Assembly: GCA_020720045.1 (NCBI GenBank)
Contig: DYPH01000045.1
Span: 1 to 40,123, forward strand
Source of the DNA: Sorangium cellulosum
GTDB lineage: Bacteria > Myxococcota_A > Polyangia > Polyangiales > Polyangiaceae
Reading direction: 5' to 3'
DNA: 40,123 nucleotides
The translations under genes and the position numbers were made by a program. Shown here one piece after another: positions 1-7,514 of the stretch. Position 1 is the first letter of the stretch; the number at the start of each line of letters is the position of its first letter. The notes beneath the pieces are model-generated. The model had not been told where the DNA came from and searched no databases. It was given only the letters and a program-made list of their open reading frames with translations.

Positions 1-33
1 ACATTGCTTTGATCACATCCCGTGTAAATTGCA

Positions 34-52
34 ATTCCGAGCAGCTACCTAG
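34..52 (+). repeat. Left copy of a 19-bp inverted repeat at the window ends
   Basis: The 19 bases here (ATTCCGAGCAGCTACCTAG) are the exact reverse complement of 40073-40091 at the other end of the window. Two of the next three bases also match. The copy starts 33 bases from the left end and lies in the 135-base non-coding leader of yajQ. No transposase or integrase is present, so the nature of the repeat is unknown. Confidence 0.75.
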
Positions 53-135
53 GGGAGACGTCGCCGGCCGTTTTGAGTACCTTGCGGCACTTGCCGGCGC
101 CGACCGACGCCGACCGATGGAAGGACGAGAGGACA

Positions 136-621
136 ATGCCGAGCTTCGACGTAGTTTCGAAAGTGCAATGGAACGAAGTAGACAACGCGCTCAATCAAGC
201 CGATCGCGAGATTCAGACGCGCTTTGACTTCAAAGACACCGGCACGACCATCGAAAAGACTTCGGAAGGGATCGTCGTCGTATCCTCCAGCGAGGATCGC
301 GCAAAAGCGGCCGTCATCGTCTTTCATGAAAAGCTCATCAAGCGCAAGGTATCGCTCAAGTATCTAGATGAGCAAAAGCCGACGAAGACGAGCAAAGGTG
401 GTGCCCGAATCCTGATGAAGGTCAAAGAGGGGATCGATCAGGAAGTCGCGAAGAAGATGGTCGCGGCGATCAAGGCGGAGAAGCTCAAAGTTCAGGCGGC
501 GATCCAGGAGCAGCAGCTCCGCATCTCTGGGAAGAACAAAGATGATCTCCAGGCATCGATTCAGTTTCTCCGCGCAAACGACTACGGCTGCGAACTTCAG
601 TACAACAACTTCCGGGATTGA
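136..621 (+). CDS. yajQ: YajQ-family nucleotide-binding protein (UPF0234/DUF520)
   Basis: This 161-residue cytoplasmic protein has the usual YajQ length. It has the family's opening (MPSFDVVSKV followed by NEVDNALNQA and RFDFK) and its closing FLRANDYGCELQYNNFRD. YajQ proteins fold as two ferredoxin-like domains. Members are reported to bind nucleic acid or tRNA, and some bind cyclic di-GMP and act as effectors; which role applies here cannot be read from sequence. The ATG at 136 is preferred over the upstream in-frame ATG at 73 because homologues begin MPSFD and a purine-rich stretch (GAGAGGA) sits just before it. The stop codon touches the glmM start directly, so the two genes are probably co-translated. 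The first 135 bases of the window hold no gene that I can support. Confidence 0.93.
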   Translation: MPSFDVVSKVQWNEVDNALNQADREIQTRFDFKDTGTTIEKTSEGIVVVSSSEDRAKAAVIVFHEKLIKRKVSLKYLDEQKPTKTSKGGARILMKVKEGIDQEVAKKMVAAIKAEKLKVQAAIQEQQLRISGKNKDDLQASIQFLRANDYGCELQYNNFRD

Positions 622-2010
622 ATGACGATGGCCATCAAGAAAGAAAAAGTCGCAGAGCGGAAGTACTTTGGCACCGATGGTATCCGAGGAACGGCCAATG
701 TATGGCCGATGGTACCTGAGGTAGCTCTCCGTCTCGGACGGGCAGTTACAGCCATCGCAGGCCGCGGAAAGAGCCACGCCCCGAAGATCTTGATCGGAAA
801 AGACACGCGGCTCTCCGGCTATATGCTCGAACAGGCGATCGCAGCCGGTATCACCAGCATGGGCGGCCAAGTGCTCCTCTGCGGCCCCGTACCGACGCCG
901 GCAGTCGCCCATTTGACGACAAGCATGCGCGCCGATGCGGGCATCGTGATCAGCGCGAGTCACAACCCCTACGACGACAACGGAATCAAGATCTTCGGCG
1001 GCGACGGCTTCAAGCTCCCGGACGCGCTTGAGGCCGAACTGGAGAGCATGTTGGAGGACGATGCGAAGATCGCCACGCGGCCAACGGGGCCGGGGATCGG
1101 GCGGGCGCAAACCCTCGAAGACGCCCGCGGGCGTTACGTCGTCTTTGCAAAGAACGCGTTCCCAAAGGAGCTGACGCTGGAGCGCCTCCGCATCGTCGTC
1201 GATGCGGCCCACGGCGCCGCCTACAAGGTCGCACCGCTCGTTTTCTCCGAGCTCGGCGCGACGGTGACCGCCCTCGGCGTGAAGCCGAACGGCGTCAATA
1301 TCAACAAAGATGTCGGTGCGTTGCACCCGGACAACGTCCGCGCGGAGGTCGTGAAGCGGAAGGCAAACGTTGGCATCGCCCTCGATGGCGACGCCGATCG
1401 CCTCATCGTGGTCGACGAAAAGGGGCAGGTCGTCGATGGCGACGCCGTCATGGCGATGTGCGCCCGCCGCATGAAGGAGGATGGCCAGCTCGCCAAGAAC
1501 TCCCTGGTGGCGACGGTGATGTCGAACCTCGGCCTGGAGCGTGCCATGAAGCAGCTCGGCATTAAGCTCGTACGGACGCCGGTCGGCGACCGCCATGTCG
1601 TCGACGCGATGCGCAAGGGGGGCTTCAACCTCGGCGGCGAGCAGTCGGGGCACCTCATTTTCCTCGATCACGCGTCGACCGGGGACGGCATTGTTGCTGC
1701 CCTGCAGGTCCTCGCGATCATGGTCCGCACCGGGAAACCGCTCTCCGAGCTCGCACGAACCGCGATGACGCGCGTTCCACAAGTTCTTGAGAACATTAAT
1801 CTTCCGAGCCGCCGTCCCTTGGACGAAATGCCGAAGCTCCAGAAGGCGATGAAGGCGGCGGACGCAAAGCTCGGCGCCGACGGTCGGATCCTCGTCCGCT
1901 GGAGCGGCACCGAGCCGAAGCTCCGTGTGATGGTCGAAGGGCTCCACGACGGCGAGATCCACGCGCTCGCCCTCGATATGGTCGCCGCCGCGAAGGCAGA
2001 CTTTTCGTGA
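622..2010 (+). CDS. glmM: Phosphoglucosamine mutase GlmM
   Basis: GlmM interconverts glucosamine-6-phosphate and glucosamine-1-phosphate, the step before UDP-GlcNAc for peptidoglycan and lipopolysaccharide. The protein has 462 residues, close to the family norm. The visible motifs are TDGIRG near residue 18, the catalytic loop SASHNP at 111-116 with phospho-Ser113, the metal loop DGDADR at 255-260, the sugar-specificity loop GGEQSGH at 338-344 and the phosphate-binding loop RWSGTEP at 426-432. The GEQSGH form favours GlmM over phosphomannomutase. Translation probably starts at the ATG directly after the yajQ stop; a second ATG lies at 628. The 3' end overlaps the next gene by four bases (GTGA), consistent with one operon. 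Confidence 0.97.
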   Translation: MTMAIKKEKVAERKYFGTDGIRGTANVWPMVPEVALRLGRAVTAIAGRGKSHAPKILIGKDTRLSGYMLEQAIAAGITSMGGQVLLCGPVPTPAVAHLTTSMRADAGIVISASHNPYDDNGIKIFGGDGFKLPDALEAELESMLEDDAKIATRPTGPGIGRAQTLEDARGRYVVFAKNAFPKELTLERLRIVVDAAHGAAYKVAPLVFSELGATVTALGVKPNGVNINKDVGALHPDNVRAEVVKRKANVGIALDGDADRLIVVDEKGQVVDGDAVMAMCARRMKEDGQLAKNSLVATVMSNLGLERAMKQLGIKLVRTPVGDRHVVDAMRKGGFNLGGEQSGHLIFLDHASTGDGIVAALQVLAIMVRTGKPLSELARTAMTRVPQVLENINLPSRRPLDEMPKLQKAMKAADAKLGADGRILVRWSGTEPKLRVMVEGLHDGEIHALALDMVAAAKADFS

Positions 2011-2795
2011 GCGACTTCAAACGCCCTTTCCGGGAAAACAAAGCCGGTTCCGCGCCACACAAATCTGGTTCTTCCGCGAATGCCCCCGCCGGCGAGCGGC
2101 GTTTCACGCGCCCGGAACGCCCGCCGATCCGCCGGGAGACGACGACCCTTTGGGACTACCCGTCGCAAAACTACGGGGCCGGTAAGCAGGGGGATACGCG
2201 CTATCTCGGCGCAACTCCTAGCTATGTCATCTGGAACTGCATCGAGCGCTACACGAAGCCGGGCGATCTCGTCGTCGATCCCTTTTGTGGCTCGGGGACG
2301 ACCCTCGACGTCGCGAAAGACCTCGGGCGGGTGGCGCGCGGGTTTGACTTGAAGCCCTATCGGCCCGACGTCGAGAAGGCCGATGCACGAAAGATCCCCG
2401 TTGCAAGCGGGACGGCGAAGCTCGTTTTTATGGATCCCCCCTACGGCGATCACATCGACTACAGCGACGATCCTTCCTGCATTGGAAAGATCAGCGCCTA
2501 CGACGAGCGCTTCTACGTCGAGCTTGGAAAGGTCGTCAAAGAGGCTGCCCGCGTCCTGATGCCGGGCGGCGTGCTTGGCGTGTACATCTGCGATTATTTC
2601 GAGAAAAAGCGAGGCTTTGCGCCGGTAGGTATGGGCGTCTACGCGCAGATGCTCACCGTCGTCGAGCCGCTCGATGTCATCGCAGTGACCCGTCACCACA
2701 AGACCCTCGAACAGGGGAACTTTCACAAAGCCGCCGACGAACAGGGCTTCTTCCTGCGTGGCTTCAATTACCTTTTCTTGGGCACCAAACGGTAA
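2007..2795 (+). CDS. DNA methyltransferase of the N4/N6 (amino) type
   Basis: This is a 262-residue SAM-dependent methyltransferase. It has the SAM-binding motif DPFCGSGTT at 91-99 and the amino-methyltransferase catalytic motif DPPY at 143-146, about 50 residues later. The block before motif I (YLGATPSYVIWNCIERYTKPGDLVV) is like that in DNA methylases of the N6_N4_Mtase family. No long target-recognition domain is visible. The first 45 residues are basic, Ser/Pro-rich and probably disordered. The start is GTG at 2007, overlapping the glmM stop, and the stop overlaps the next ATG by one base (TAATG). Base composition matches the neighbourhood, so this gene looks resident. No restriction endonuclease is recognisable nearby; the downstream partner is a HEPN-like protein. 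A role on RNA instead of DNA cannot be excluded. Confidence 0.85.
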   Translation: MSDFKRPFRENKAGSAPHKSGSSANAPAGERRFTRPERPPIRRETTTLWDYPSQNYGAGKQGDTRYLGATPSYVIWNCIERYTKPGDLVVDPFCGSGTTLDVAKDLGRVARGFDLKPYRPDVEKADARKIPVASGTAKLVFMDPPYGDHIDYSDDPSCIGKISAYDERFYVELGKVVKEAARVLMPGGVLGVYICDYFEKKRGFAPVGMGVYAQMLTVVEPLDVIAVTRHHKTLEQGNFHKAADEQGFFLRGFNYLFLGTKR

Positions 2796-3739
2796 TGAGC
2801 GAAAGTTTTAGTAAGGAAGAACTCCTTCTGCTGCTCCCCGACCTGAAAGCCGTGGAGATTCCAGATACTCTCTTCGACTCCGCACAAGAAGCGAGTGTCT
2901 GGGAAGTCCTTTTGCAGTGGCTGATCGCGGAGGGACACGCACCGGTCGGATTTCCGAATTTTTTGAACGAGCGGACGATTACTGGCAGCAAATTGCGGAA
3001 GAAACTCGAGAACAAAGAAACGCACCGAAGAAATCTGAAGCATCGTCCGGCTCACAACGCGGTAGAAGACGGTCATGTTCGGGAGCCCCAGAGAGCACTA
3101 GATATCCCTTTAAACACATTGAGGGGAGTTACCGTTGCGGGGGAACACCTGTTCGTACTTTCAACAGGAACGTATTCGCTTACTGCCCTCGCTGAGAAGC
3201 AACTTCTCGACGCGTTTCACATTGCGAAGCTGTCGCTCTTTAACATCCGCCTTCTTTCGTCGATGGAATGCGAACGCCAAGCTTCTCCGAACGTTGCAGC
3301 GCTCGTTGGACAATCCATTCGAGCCAACGGACTGACGGCCCCGATTTCGTTGATGCACCAAGCGACATTTCTGTCGCACACATACGTCTGTTTTGGATGG
3401 CTGTGGGAAGTCTCCATGAAGCACAAACTGAACGAAAAGCTTCTGAGTCGCATAGAAGCCCGCATCTTTGCGTCAGGGAAGGCTCCCCAGTGGACCAACG
3501 TGGCAAACACCTACAGGGATCGTGATCTTTCTAACCTTCGTGAACGGATCAAGACATGTAGGAACGGTGTTTCCCACGGTTCTGTACAGGTCGATGACAA
3601 GATGAATTTTCTTTTCTCAGATCATGATTCAAAAGACTTGCAGCAACATTCTTGTATTTCGATCCCGATGGAAGACGTAGGGGTACTCTGCGATCATCTC
3701 GTCTTCGCCATGAGTGATATTTGCTACTCCTCGTCCTAA
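2795..3739 (+). CDS. Putative HEPN-domain protein coupled to the methyltransferase
   Basis: I do not recognise the whole 314-residue protein. Near its C-terminus, residues 256-262 read RNGVSHG in a helical setting, matching the HEPN signature (R, a polar residue, three residues, H, often followed by G). In HEPN proteins the Arg and His form an RNase site. The middle (about 130-220) is predicted helical, and the N-terminal 110 residues are polar and unassigned. There is no signal peptide or membrane segment. The ATG overlaps the methyltransferase stop by one base, suggesting translational coupling. G+C is clearly lower than in the flanks: I counted three 60-base lines at 55, 52 and 32 percent. 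That points to acquisition of this gene. Two hairpins follow. A toxin or defence role is inference; a single motif supports the HEPN call. Confidence 0.6.
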   Translation: MSESFSKEELLLLLPDLKAVEIPDTLFDSAQEASVWEVLLQWLIAEGHAPVGFPNFLNERTITGSKLRKKLENKETHRRNLKHRPAHNAVEDGHVREPQRALDIPLNTLRGVTVAGEHLFVLSTGTYSLTALAEKQLLDAFHIAKLSLFNIRLLSSMECERQASPNVAALVGQSIRANGLTAPISLMHQATFLSHTYVCFGWLWEVSMKHKLNEKLLSRIEARIFASGKAPQWTNVANTYRDRDLSNLRERIKTCRNGVSHGSVQVDDKMNFLFSDHDSKDLQQHSCISIPMEDVGVLCDHLVFAMSDICYSSS

Positions 3740-3746
3740 GGACGCG

Positions 3747-3774
3747 AAACTAGCCGCGTGTCGCGGCTAGTTTT
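3747..3774 (+). terminator. Rho-independent terminator after the yajQ-glmM-methyltransferase-HEPN operon
   Basis: There is a perfect 12-bp stem (AAACTAGCCGCG pairing with CGCGGCTAGTTT) with a three-base loop, followed by a further T, so the right arm ends in TTTT. It begins 7 bases after the HEPN-like gene stop. The A-run on the left arm would let it act on the opposite strand too. Confidence 0.85.
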
Positions 3775-3813
3775 GACCTCGCAAAAGATATCGTGGAGAA
3801 AGTCAAACAGAGA

Positions 3814-3846
3814 AACCCCGAAAGACCGGGAAGGTCTCTCGGGGTT
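3814..3846 (-). terminator. Terminator hairpin downstream of ahcY, possibly bidirectional
   Basis: A 14-bp stem with one mismatch (AACCCCGAAAGACC against GGTCTCTCGGGGTT) encloses a five-base loop. It lies 34 bases beyond the ahcY stop on the minus strand. On that strand the stem is followed by a short T-rich stretch (TTTC then CTGTTTG). It sits between convergent operons and may back up the hairpin at 3747-3774. Confidence 0.75.
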
Positions 3847-3880
3847 CTTTCGTTACAGGCAAACGCTGTAACGGCGTCGT

Positions 3881-5197
3881 TCAGTAGCGGTAGTGTTCCG
3901 GCTTGAACGGACCTTGCGGGGCGACGCCGAGGTAGTCGCTCTGCTCTTTGTTGAGCGTGGTGAGCTTGACGCCGAGCTTGTCGAGGTGGAGGGCGGCGAC
4001 CTTCTCGTCGAGCTTCTTCGGGAGCGTGTAAACGCCCACCTTGTAGACGGTCGGGTTCGTCCAGAGCTCGATTTGCGCGAGGGTCTGGTTCGAGAAGCTC
4101 GACGACATGACGAAGCTCGGGTGGCCGGTGGCGCAGCCGAGGTTGACGAGACGACCACGCGCGAGGAGCGTGATGCGACGGCCGTCCTGGAAGACGAACT
4201 GGTCGACCTGGGGCTTGATGTTGACTTCCTGGATTTCGGGATTGTTCTCGAGCCAGGCGACGTCAATTTCGGTGTCGAAGTGACCAATGTTGCAGACGAT
4301 CGCCTGGTCCTTCATCGCCTTAAGGTGCTCGGCGCGGATGACGGCGTTGCAGCCGGTGGCGGTGACGAAGATGTCGGCCTGGGGGGCAGCCGTTTCCATC
4401 GTGACGACCTGGTAGCCTTCCATGGCGGCCTGGAGGGCGCAGATCGGGTCGATTTCGGTGATCATGACGCGGGCGCCGAGGGCGCGGAGCGCCTGGGCCG
4501 AGCCCTTGCCGACGTCGCCGTAGCCGGCCACGACGGCCGTCTTGCCAGCGAACATGACGCCGGTCGCGCGCTTGAGGCCGTCACCGAGCGACTCGCGGCA
4601 GCCGTAGAGGTTGTCGAACTTCGACTTGGTGACCGAATCGTTGACGTTGATCGCCGGCACCTTGAGCGTGCCGTTCTTCGCCATTTCGTAGAGCCGGTGG
4701 ACGCCCGTGGTCGTCTCTTCCGAGAGGCCGCGGATCGGGTCATCGCCGGTGAAAAGCTGGGGATGGCGCTTGTGGATTGCGACGGTGAGGTCGCCACCGT
4801 CGTCAAGGATCATGTTCGGGCCCTTGCCCCCCTTGAACGCATAGATCTGCGCTTCGAGGCACTCTTCGTACTCGGGCTCGGTCATGCCCTTCCAGGCGAA
4901 GACGGGGACACCGGTCTCGGCGATCGCGGCGGCGGCCTGATCGACGGTCGAGAAGATGTTGCAAGAGGTCCAGGTCACTTCGGCGCCGAGCGCGGTGAGC
5001 GTCTCGATGAGGACGGCGGTCTGCGTCGTCATGTGGAGGCAGCCGGCGATGCGGGCCCCCTTGAGCGGCTGCGCGGGGCCGTACTCTTCGCGGATCTTCA
5101 TGAGGCCGGGCATTTCGCTCTCGGCGATCCCGATTTCTTTGCGGCCCCAAGCGGCGAGAGAGATGTCCTTGACCTTGTAGTTCTTTGCTTCCGACAT
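3881..5197 (-). CDS. ahcY: Adenosylhomocysteinase (S-adenosylhomocysteine hydrolase)
   Basis: AhcY hydrolyses S-adenosylhomocysteine, the product inhibitor of methyltransferases, to adenosine and homocysteine. The 438-residue protein is full length. It carries the substrate motif HMTTQTA from residue 55, the acidic pair in LDDGGD at 131-136, the active-site stretch [11 protein letters not shown] at 186-196, the NAD-binding loop GYGDVGKG at 225-232 and the family C-terminus PFKPEHYRY. The start is supported by AAAGGA about 8 bases upstream on the minus strand. It lies 69 bases downstream of the SahR-type regulator on the same strand, so the two are probably co-transcribed, which fits SAH-responsive control. 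I looked for an SAH riboswitch in the 69-base gap and saw none. Confidence 0.98.
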   Translation of the reverse strand: MSEAKNYKVKDISLAAWGRKEIGIAESEMPGLMKIREEYGPAQPLKGARIAGCLHMTTQTAVLIETLTALGAEVTWTSCNIFSTVDQAAAAIAETGVPVFAWKGMTEPEYEECLEAQIYAFKGGKGPNMILDDGGDLTVAIHKRHPQLFTGDDPIRGLSEETTTGVHRLYEMAKNGTLKVPAINVNDSVTKSKFDNLYGCRESLGDGLKRATGVMFAGKTAVVAGYGDVGKGSAQALRALGARVMITEIDPICALQAAMEGYQVVTMETAAPQADIFVTATGCNAVIRAEHLKAMKDQAIVCNIGHFDTEIDVAWLENNPEIQEVNIKPQVDQFVFQDGRRITLLARGRLVNLGCATGHPSFVMSSSFSNQTLAQIELWTNPTVYKVGVYTLPKKLDEKVAALHLDKLGVKLTTLNKEQSDYLGVAPQGPFKPEHYRY

Positions 5198-5266
5198 GTT
5201 CGTATCCTTTGGAAATCCCCGGCAATTCCAGGCCGGAGAGTATTTGCAGAATGCACCTAAAAGGCG

Positions 5267-6280
5267 CTAGCTAGAAATCTTTCGGCGGCCGACGAGGGCC
5301 ACCCACGGCAGATGGGCGTCGGGCCCGCGGAAGGGGGACGGAACCGGAATGACGGTCGCCTTTTCGAGCCCAGCGGTACGCGCCATGCGCTTAAGTTCGG
5401 CCGGTTCGAAGCCGAGCCAAAGATCGGCCTGGCCGCGCATCCGCTCATCTTCGTGGCGCGCGTAGTCGAGAACGACGACGGCGCCCCCTTCCGACGTCTT
5501 CGTCGCCGGCTGCGCGAGGGAAACGACAGCGCGGAGAAGCTCTGCGGGCCTCGGTGCATGATGCAACAATCGGACGGCAAAGACAGCATCGGCGGTGCCA
5601 AGGAGGCGGTGATGCCCGATGGAGGCGTCGGCAGCCAAGTCCTCAATTTCACTCGCACGCACGTCGACGTTTGTGTAGCCGCGCACGCGGACGCGCTCGG
5701 CGGTGCGGGTGATCTGGGCCGGGGAACGATCGATGGCGACGACCCGCTCGAAGGCGGGGGCAAGCACGTCGAGGAAACCGCCATCACCGGTGCCAACATC
5801 GATCGCGAGCTTCCGACGCGGAAGGAGCTGGGCGAGGGCGGCGACGTAGCTCGCGAGTTCGGCGGGCGGTGCGTCGAGGCTGGTAGCGGCGGCGCTGGCG
5901 AAGTAGTCGCGGACGCTCGCATCACGGGCGGCAACAACGGCGGCGATTCGCCCGAAGCTCCCGTCTTCCACGCACAATCCGCGCCCGCTCCGGAGGGCGT
6001 CGGCGACGACGGCATCGAGGCTCACGCCGTCGACGAGGCGTGCGAGGGTGCGCGTCCCCTGCTTGCGGACCGCGATTAAGCCGACCGCCTCCAACTGGGC
6101 GACGTGGCGCGATGCGTTCGGCTGAGCGACGGCAAGCAGCTCGGCGAGCTCACCGATGGTGAGTTCCTCTTCGGCCACAAGCGCGAGGAGACGCAGGCGC
6201 AAAGGCTCAGAAAACGCGCGAAAAAGCTCCCACCGAGCGCCCGGGAGCGCGCTTCCAGAGGAGGGAGTCATCTCAAACAT
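5267..6280 (-). CDS. sahR: SahR-type regulator: ArsR helix-turn-helix fused to a SAM-methyltransferase-like domain
   Basis: The 337-residue protein joins an ArsR winged helix (about residues 17-85, with the recognition region AVAQPNASRHVAQLEAVGLI) to a class I methyltransferase fold with motif I DVGTGDGGF at 161-169. This architecture matches SahR, the proteobacterial regulator of methionine/SAM-cycle genes that senses SAH with its methyltransferase-like domain. The position directly upstream of ahcY on the same strand strongly supports that assignment. Whether the domain retains catalytic activity is not visible. The start is ATG at 6280, preceded by GGATGG; an alternative in-frame ATG lies at 6271. 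The divergent upstream region carries inverted repeats that may be its own operator. Confidence 0.85.
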   Translation of the reverse strand: MFEMTPSSGSALPGARWELFRAFSEPLRLRLLALVAEEELTIGELAELLAVAQPNASRHVAQLEAVGLIAVRKQGTRTLARLVDGVSLDAVVADALRSGRGLCVEDGSFGRIAAVVAARDASVRDYFASAAATSLDAPPAELASYVAALAQLLPRRKLAIDVGTGDGGFLDVLAPAFERVVAIDRSPAQITRTAERVRVRGYTNVDVRASEIEDLAADASIGHHRLLGTADAVFAVRLLHHAPRPAELLRAVVSLAQPATKTSEGGAVVVLDYARHEDERMRGQADLWLGFEPAELKRMARTAGLEKATVIPVPSPFRGPDAHLPWVALVGRRKISS

Positions 6281-6317
6281 GCATCCATCCTTCTATACGT
6301 CTGTGCGCATAGATGCA
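6280..6317 (-). promoter_or_regulatory. Nested inverted repeats upstream of sahR, candidate SahR operator
   Basis: The outer arms TGCATCCAT (6280-6288) and ATAGATGCA (6309-6317) are inverted with one mismatch. The inner arms CTATACG (6293-6299) and CGCATAG (6306-6312) are inverted with one mismatch around a six-base centre. ArsR-family operators are usually imperfect palindromes of about this size. The site overlaps the first base of the sahR start codon, which would suit autoregulation. Assignment to SahR is inference from position. Confidence 0.45.
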
Positions 6318-6359
6318 AGGAGTGCCCGTCCATTTCTCGAAGTGGTAGCCTCCGGCGCC

Positions 6360-7031
6360 ATGCGCGCTCTAGGACTGTCGACGCTCGCCCTCGCCGCCCT
6401 CGCAAGCGGTTGCGTACCGATCCCGTTCGCGACGCCGCCGACGCGCATCTCGATCGGGACCGGAGGCGTCGTCTCCAAAGTCCCGGCGACGGCGCGAAGC
6501 GAGGCCGGGCAGGCGGTCGGGCCCAAAGATACGGGTGGCGTCCCTACCCACATTGAGCTTGGCGCGTATCCACTCGGATTTTCTCCCGATCTCGTCAACC
6601 GGAAGTTCGACATTGGCGTCGGTTACACGCTCGATACCCACGGAAAACGCCGGACGAGCGGCCTCTACGTGGAGCTCCAGAAGAGCCTCGGCGTCTGGCA
6701 ACTTGGCGAAAATTCGGTCGCGCGGATTTACGCAGGGGGACAGCTACGCATCGTCGGCGACGACGACCTGCCCCGCTACGGGCGCGGCGTCTCGGCGACG
6801 GTGTTGGCCGAGTTCGTGACCTTCGCCAACGGGCCGGTCGCCTCGGCAAACAGGGACGGCGTCCTGCTTGCCTGGGGCTACGGCGAGGCAGGCGTCGGCG
6901 TGATGGGGCAGCTCTCGGCGACGGAGGTCATGGACCGCCGCGCCTACGCGGCGACGATTGGCCTCAGCATCCGCGCGCCCCTTTTGGTCGGGGTGCTGAT
7001 CGTAAGCGCCGATAAACTCAAGAAAAAGTAA
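6360..7031 (+). CDS. Predicted outer-membrane lipoprotein of unknown function
   Basis: This is a 223-residue protein of no family that I recognise. It opens with a lipoprotein signal peptide (MRALGLSTLALAALASGC) whose lipobox LASGC places the lipidated cysteine at residue 18. The mature part alternates polar and hydrophobic residues in short strands rich in Gly and Tyr, such as FDIGVGYTLDT and VARIYAGGQLRI, which suggests a beta-rich fold. The ATG at 6360 is chosen because it begins the signal peptide; the frame stays open upstream but reads into the sahR region. It is transcribed away from sahR. The end is six bases from the end of the convergent DCC gene, with no hairpin between them. Confidence 0.75.
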   Translation: MRALGLSTLALAALASGCVPIPFATPPTRISIGTGGVVSKVPATARSEAGQAVGPKDTGGVPTHIELGAYPLGFSPDLVNRKFDIGVGYTLDTHGKRRTSGLYVELQKSLGVWQLGENSVARIYAGGQLRIVGDDDLPRYGRGVSATVLAEFVTFANGPVASANRDGVLLAWGYGEAGVGVMGQLSATEVMDRRAYAATIGLSIRAPLLVGVLIVSADKLKKK

Positions 7032-7037
7032 ACCGAC

Positions 7038-7430
7038 TCAGTGCAAGTGGCAGGTGCCGCCGTCGCAAGTCGCGGTGCGACCGAAGAGCTTGTACCTGTA
7101 CTTTGCAATCAAATCGTAGCCGACGTCGAAGAGCTGGCGGAGCCCCGGCACGCAATAGATGTAGGTAAACGGGGCAAGCCACGGGACCGTCCGGAACACG
7201 CGGAAGACGGCACCGGCACCGGCAAAGACCTCCCCGGAATCGTCGACGACGTGCATGCGCTTCATCGCCGCCTCGTAGGAAATCTTCGGGTAGGCATCGA
7301 GGACGCATTCATCCTGGAAGTTCCTCGTTTTAATACCCCGACCGCGCCGGGCGAGTTGCTTCGCGCTTGTCGTGCAGAAGCGGCAAGAACCGTCGAAGAG
7401 CATCACGATTTCGCCGAGGGCCGCCGTCAT
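7038..7430 (-). CDS. DCC-family (DUF393) thiol-disulfide oxidoreductase-like protein
   Basis: The 130-residue protein starts with the DCC-family signature FDGSCRFC (residues 12-19), whose two cysteines form a CxxC pair after Asp13. It ends with a second cysteine cluster (CDGGTCHLH). DUF393/DCC proteins are small predicted thiol-disulfide oxidoreductases with a thioredoxin-like core; substrates are generally unknown. The ATG at 7430 is favoured because the family begins just before the FDG motif; a further in-frame start at 7460 would add ten residues. It is transcribed divergently from the membrane sulfatase-like gene, with an 84-base gap, so a shared promoter region is possible. Confidence 0.85.
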   Translation of the reverse strand: MTAALGEIVMLFDGSCRFCTTSAKQLARRGRGIKTRNFQDECVLDAYPKISYEAAMKRMHVVDDSGEVFAGAGAVFRVFRTVPWLAPFTYIYCVPGLRQLFDVGYDLIAKYRYKLFGRTATCDGGTCHLH

Positions 7431-7514
7431 GTTGGCACCGTAGGGGCACGCCGACCGCAAGAGAAGCGCTCTTTACCTTTTACCTTGCTGGCGCTTTCGA
7501 GCAGAACGGCGGCG

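Noticed and set aside
364-1962. Long open frame antisense to glmM
   Set aside because: High-G+C genes leave long open antisense frames. This one lies fully under glmM and yajQ, is rich in Arg/His/Asp with no recognisable motif, and the sense gene is certain.
2080-2352. Second frame inside the methyltransferase gene
   Set aside because: An Arg/Ser-rich shadow frame without motif; the sense methyltransferase has both catalytic motifs.
3893-5260. Long plus-strand frame covering ahcY
   Set aside because: It is the antisense shadow of a certain ahcY gene; its composition (Val/Asp/Gly/Arg) is that of a mirrored frame.
5198-5266. SAH riboswitch in front of ahcY
   Set aside because: The 69-base gap has only a small hairpin and none of the conserved SAH aptamer pattern. 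Regulation is better explained by SahR.
7041-7514. N-terminal extension of the sulfatase-like protein
   Set aside because: The frame is open, but it runs antisense through the DCC gene, and the hydrophobic N-terminus begins at 7515.
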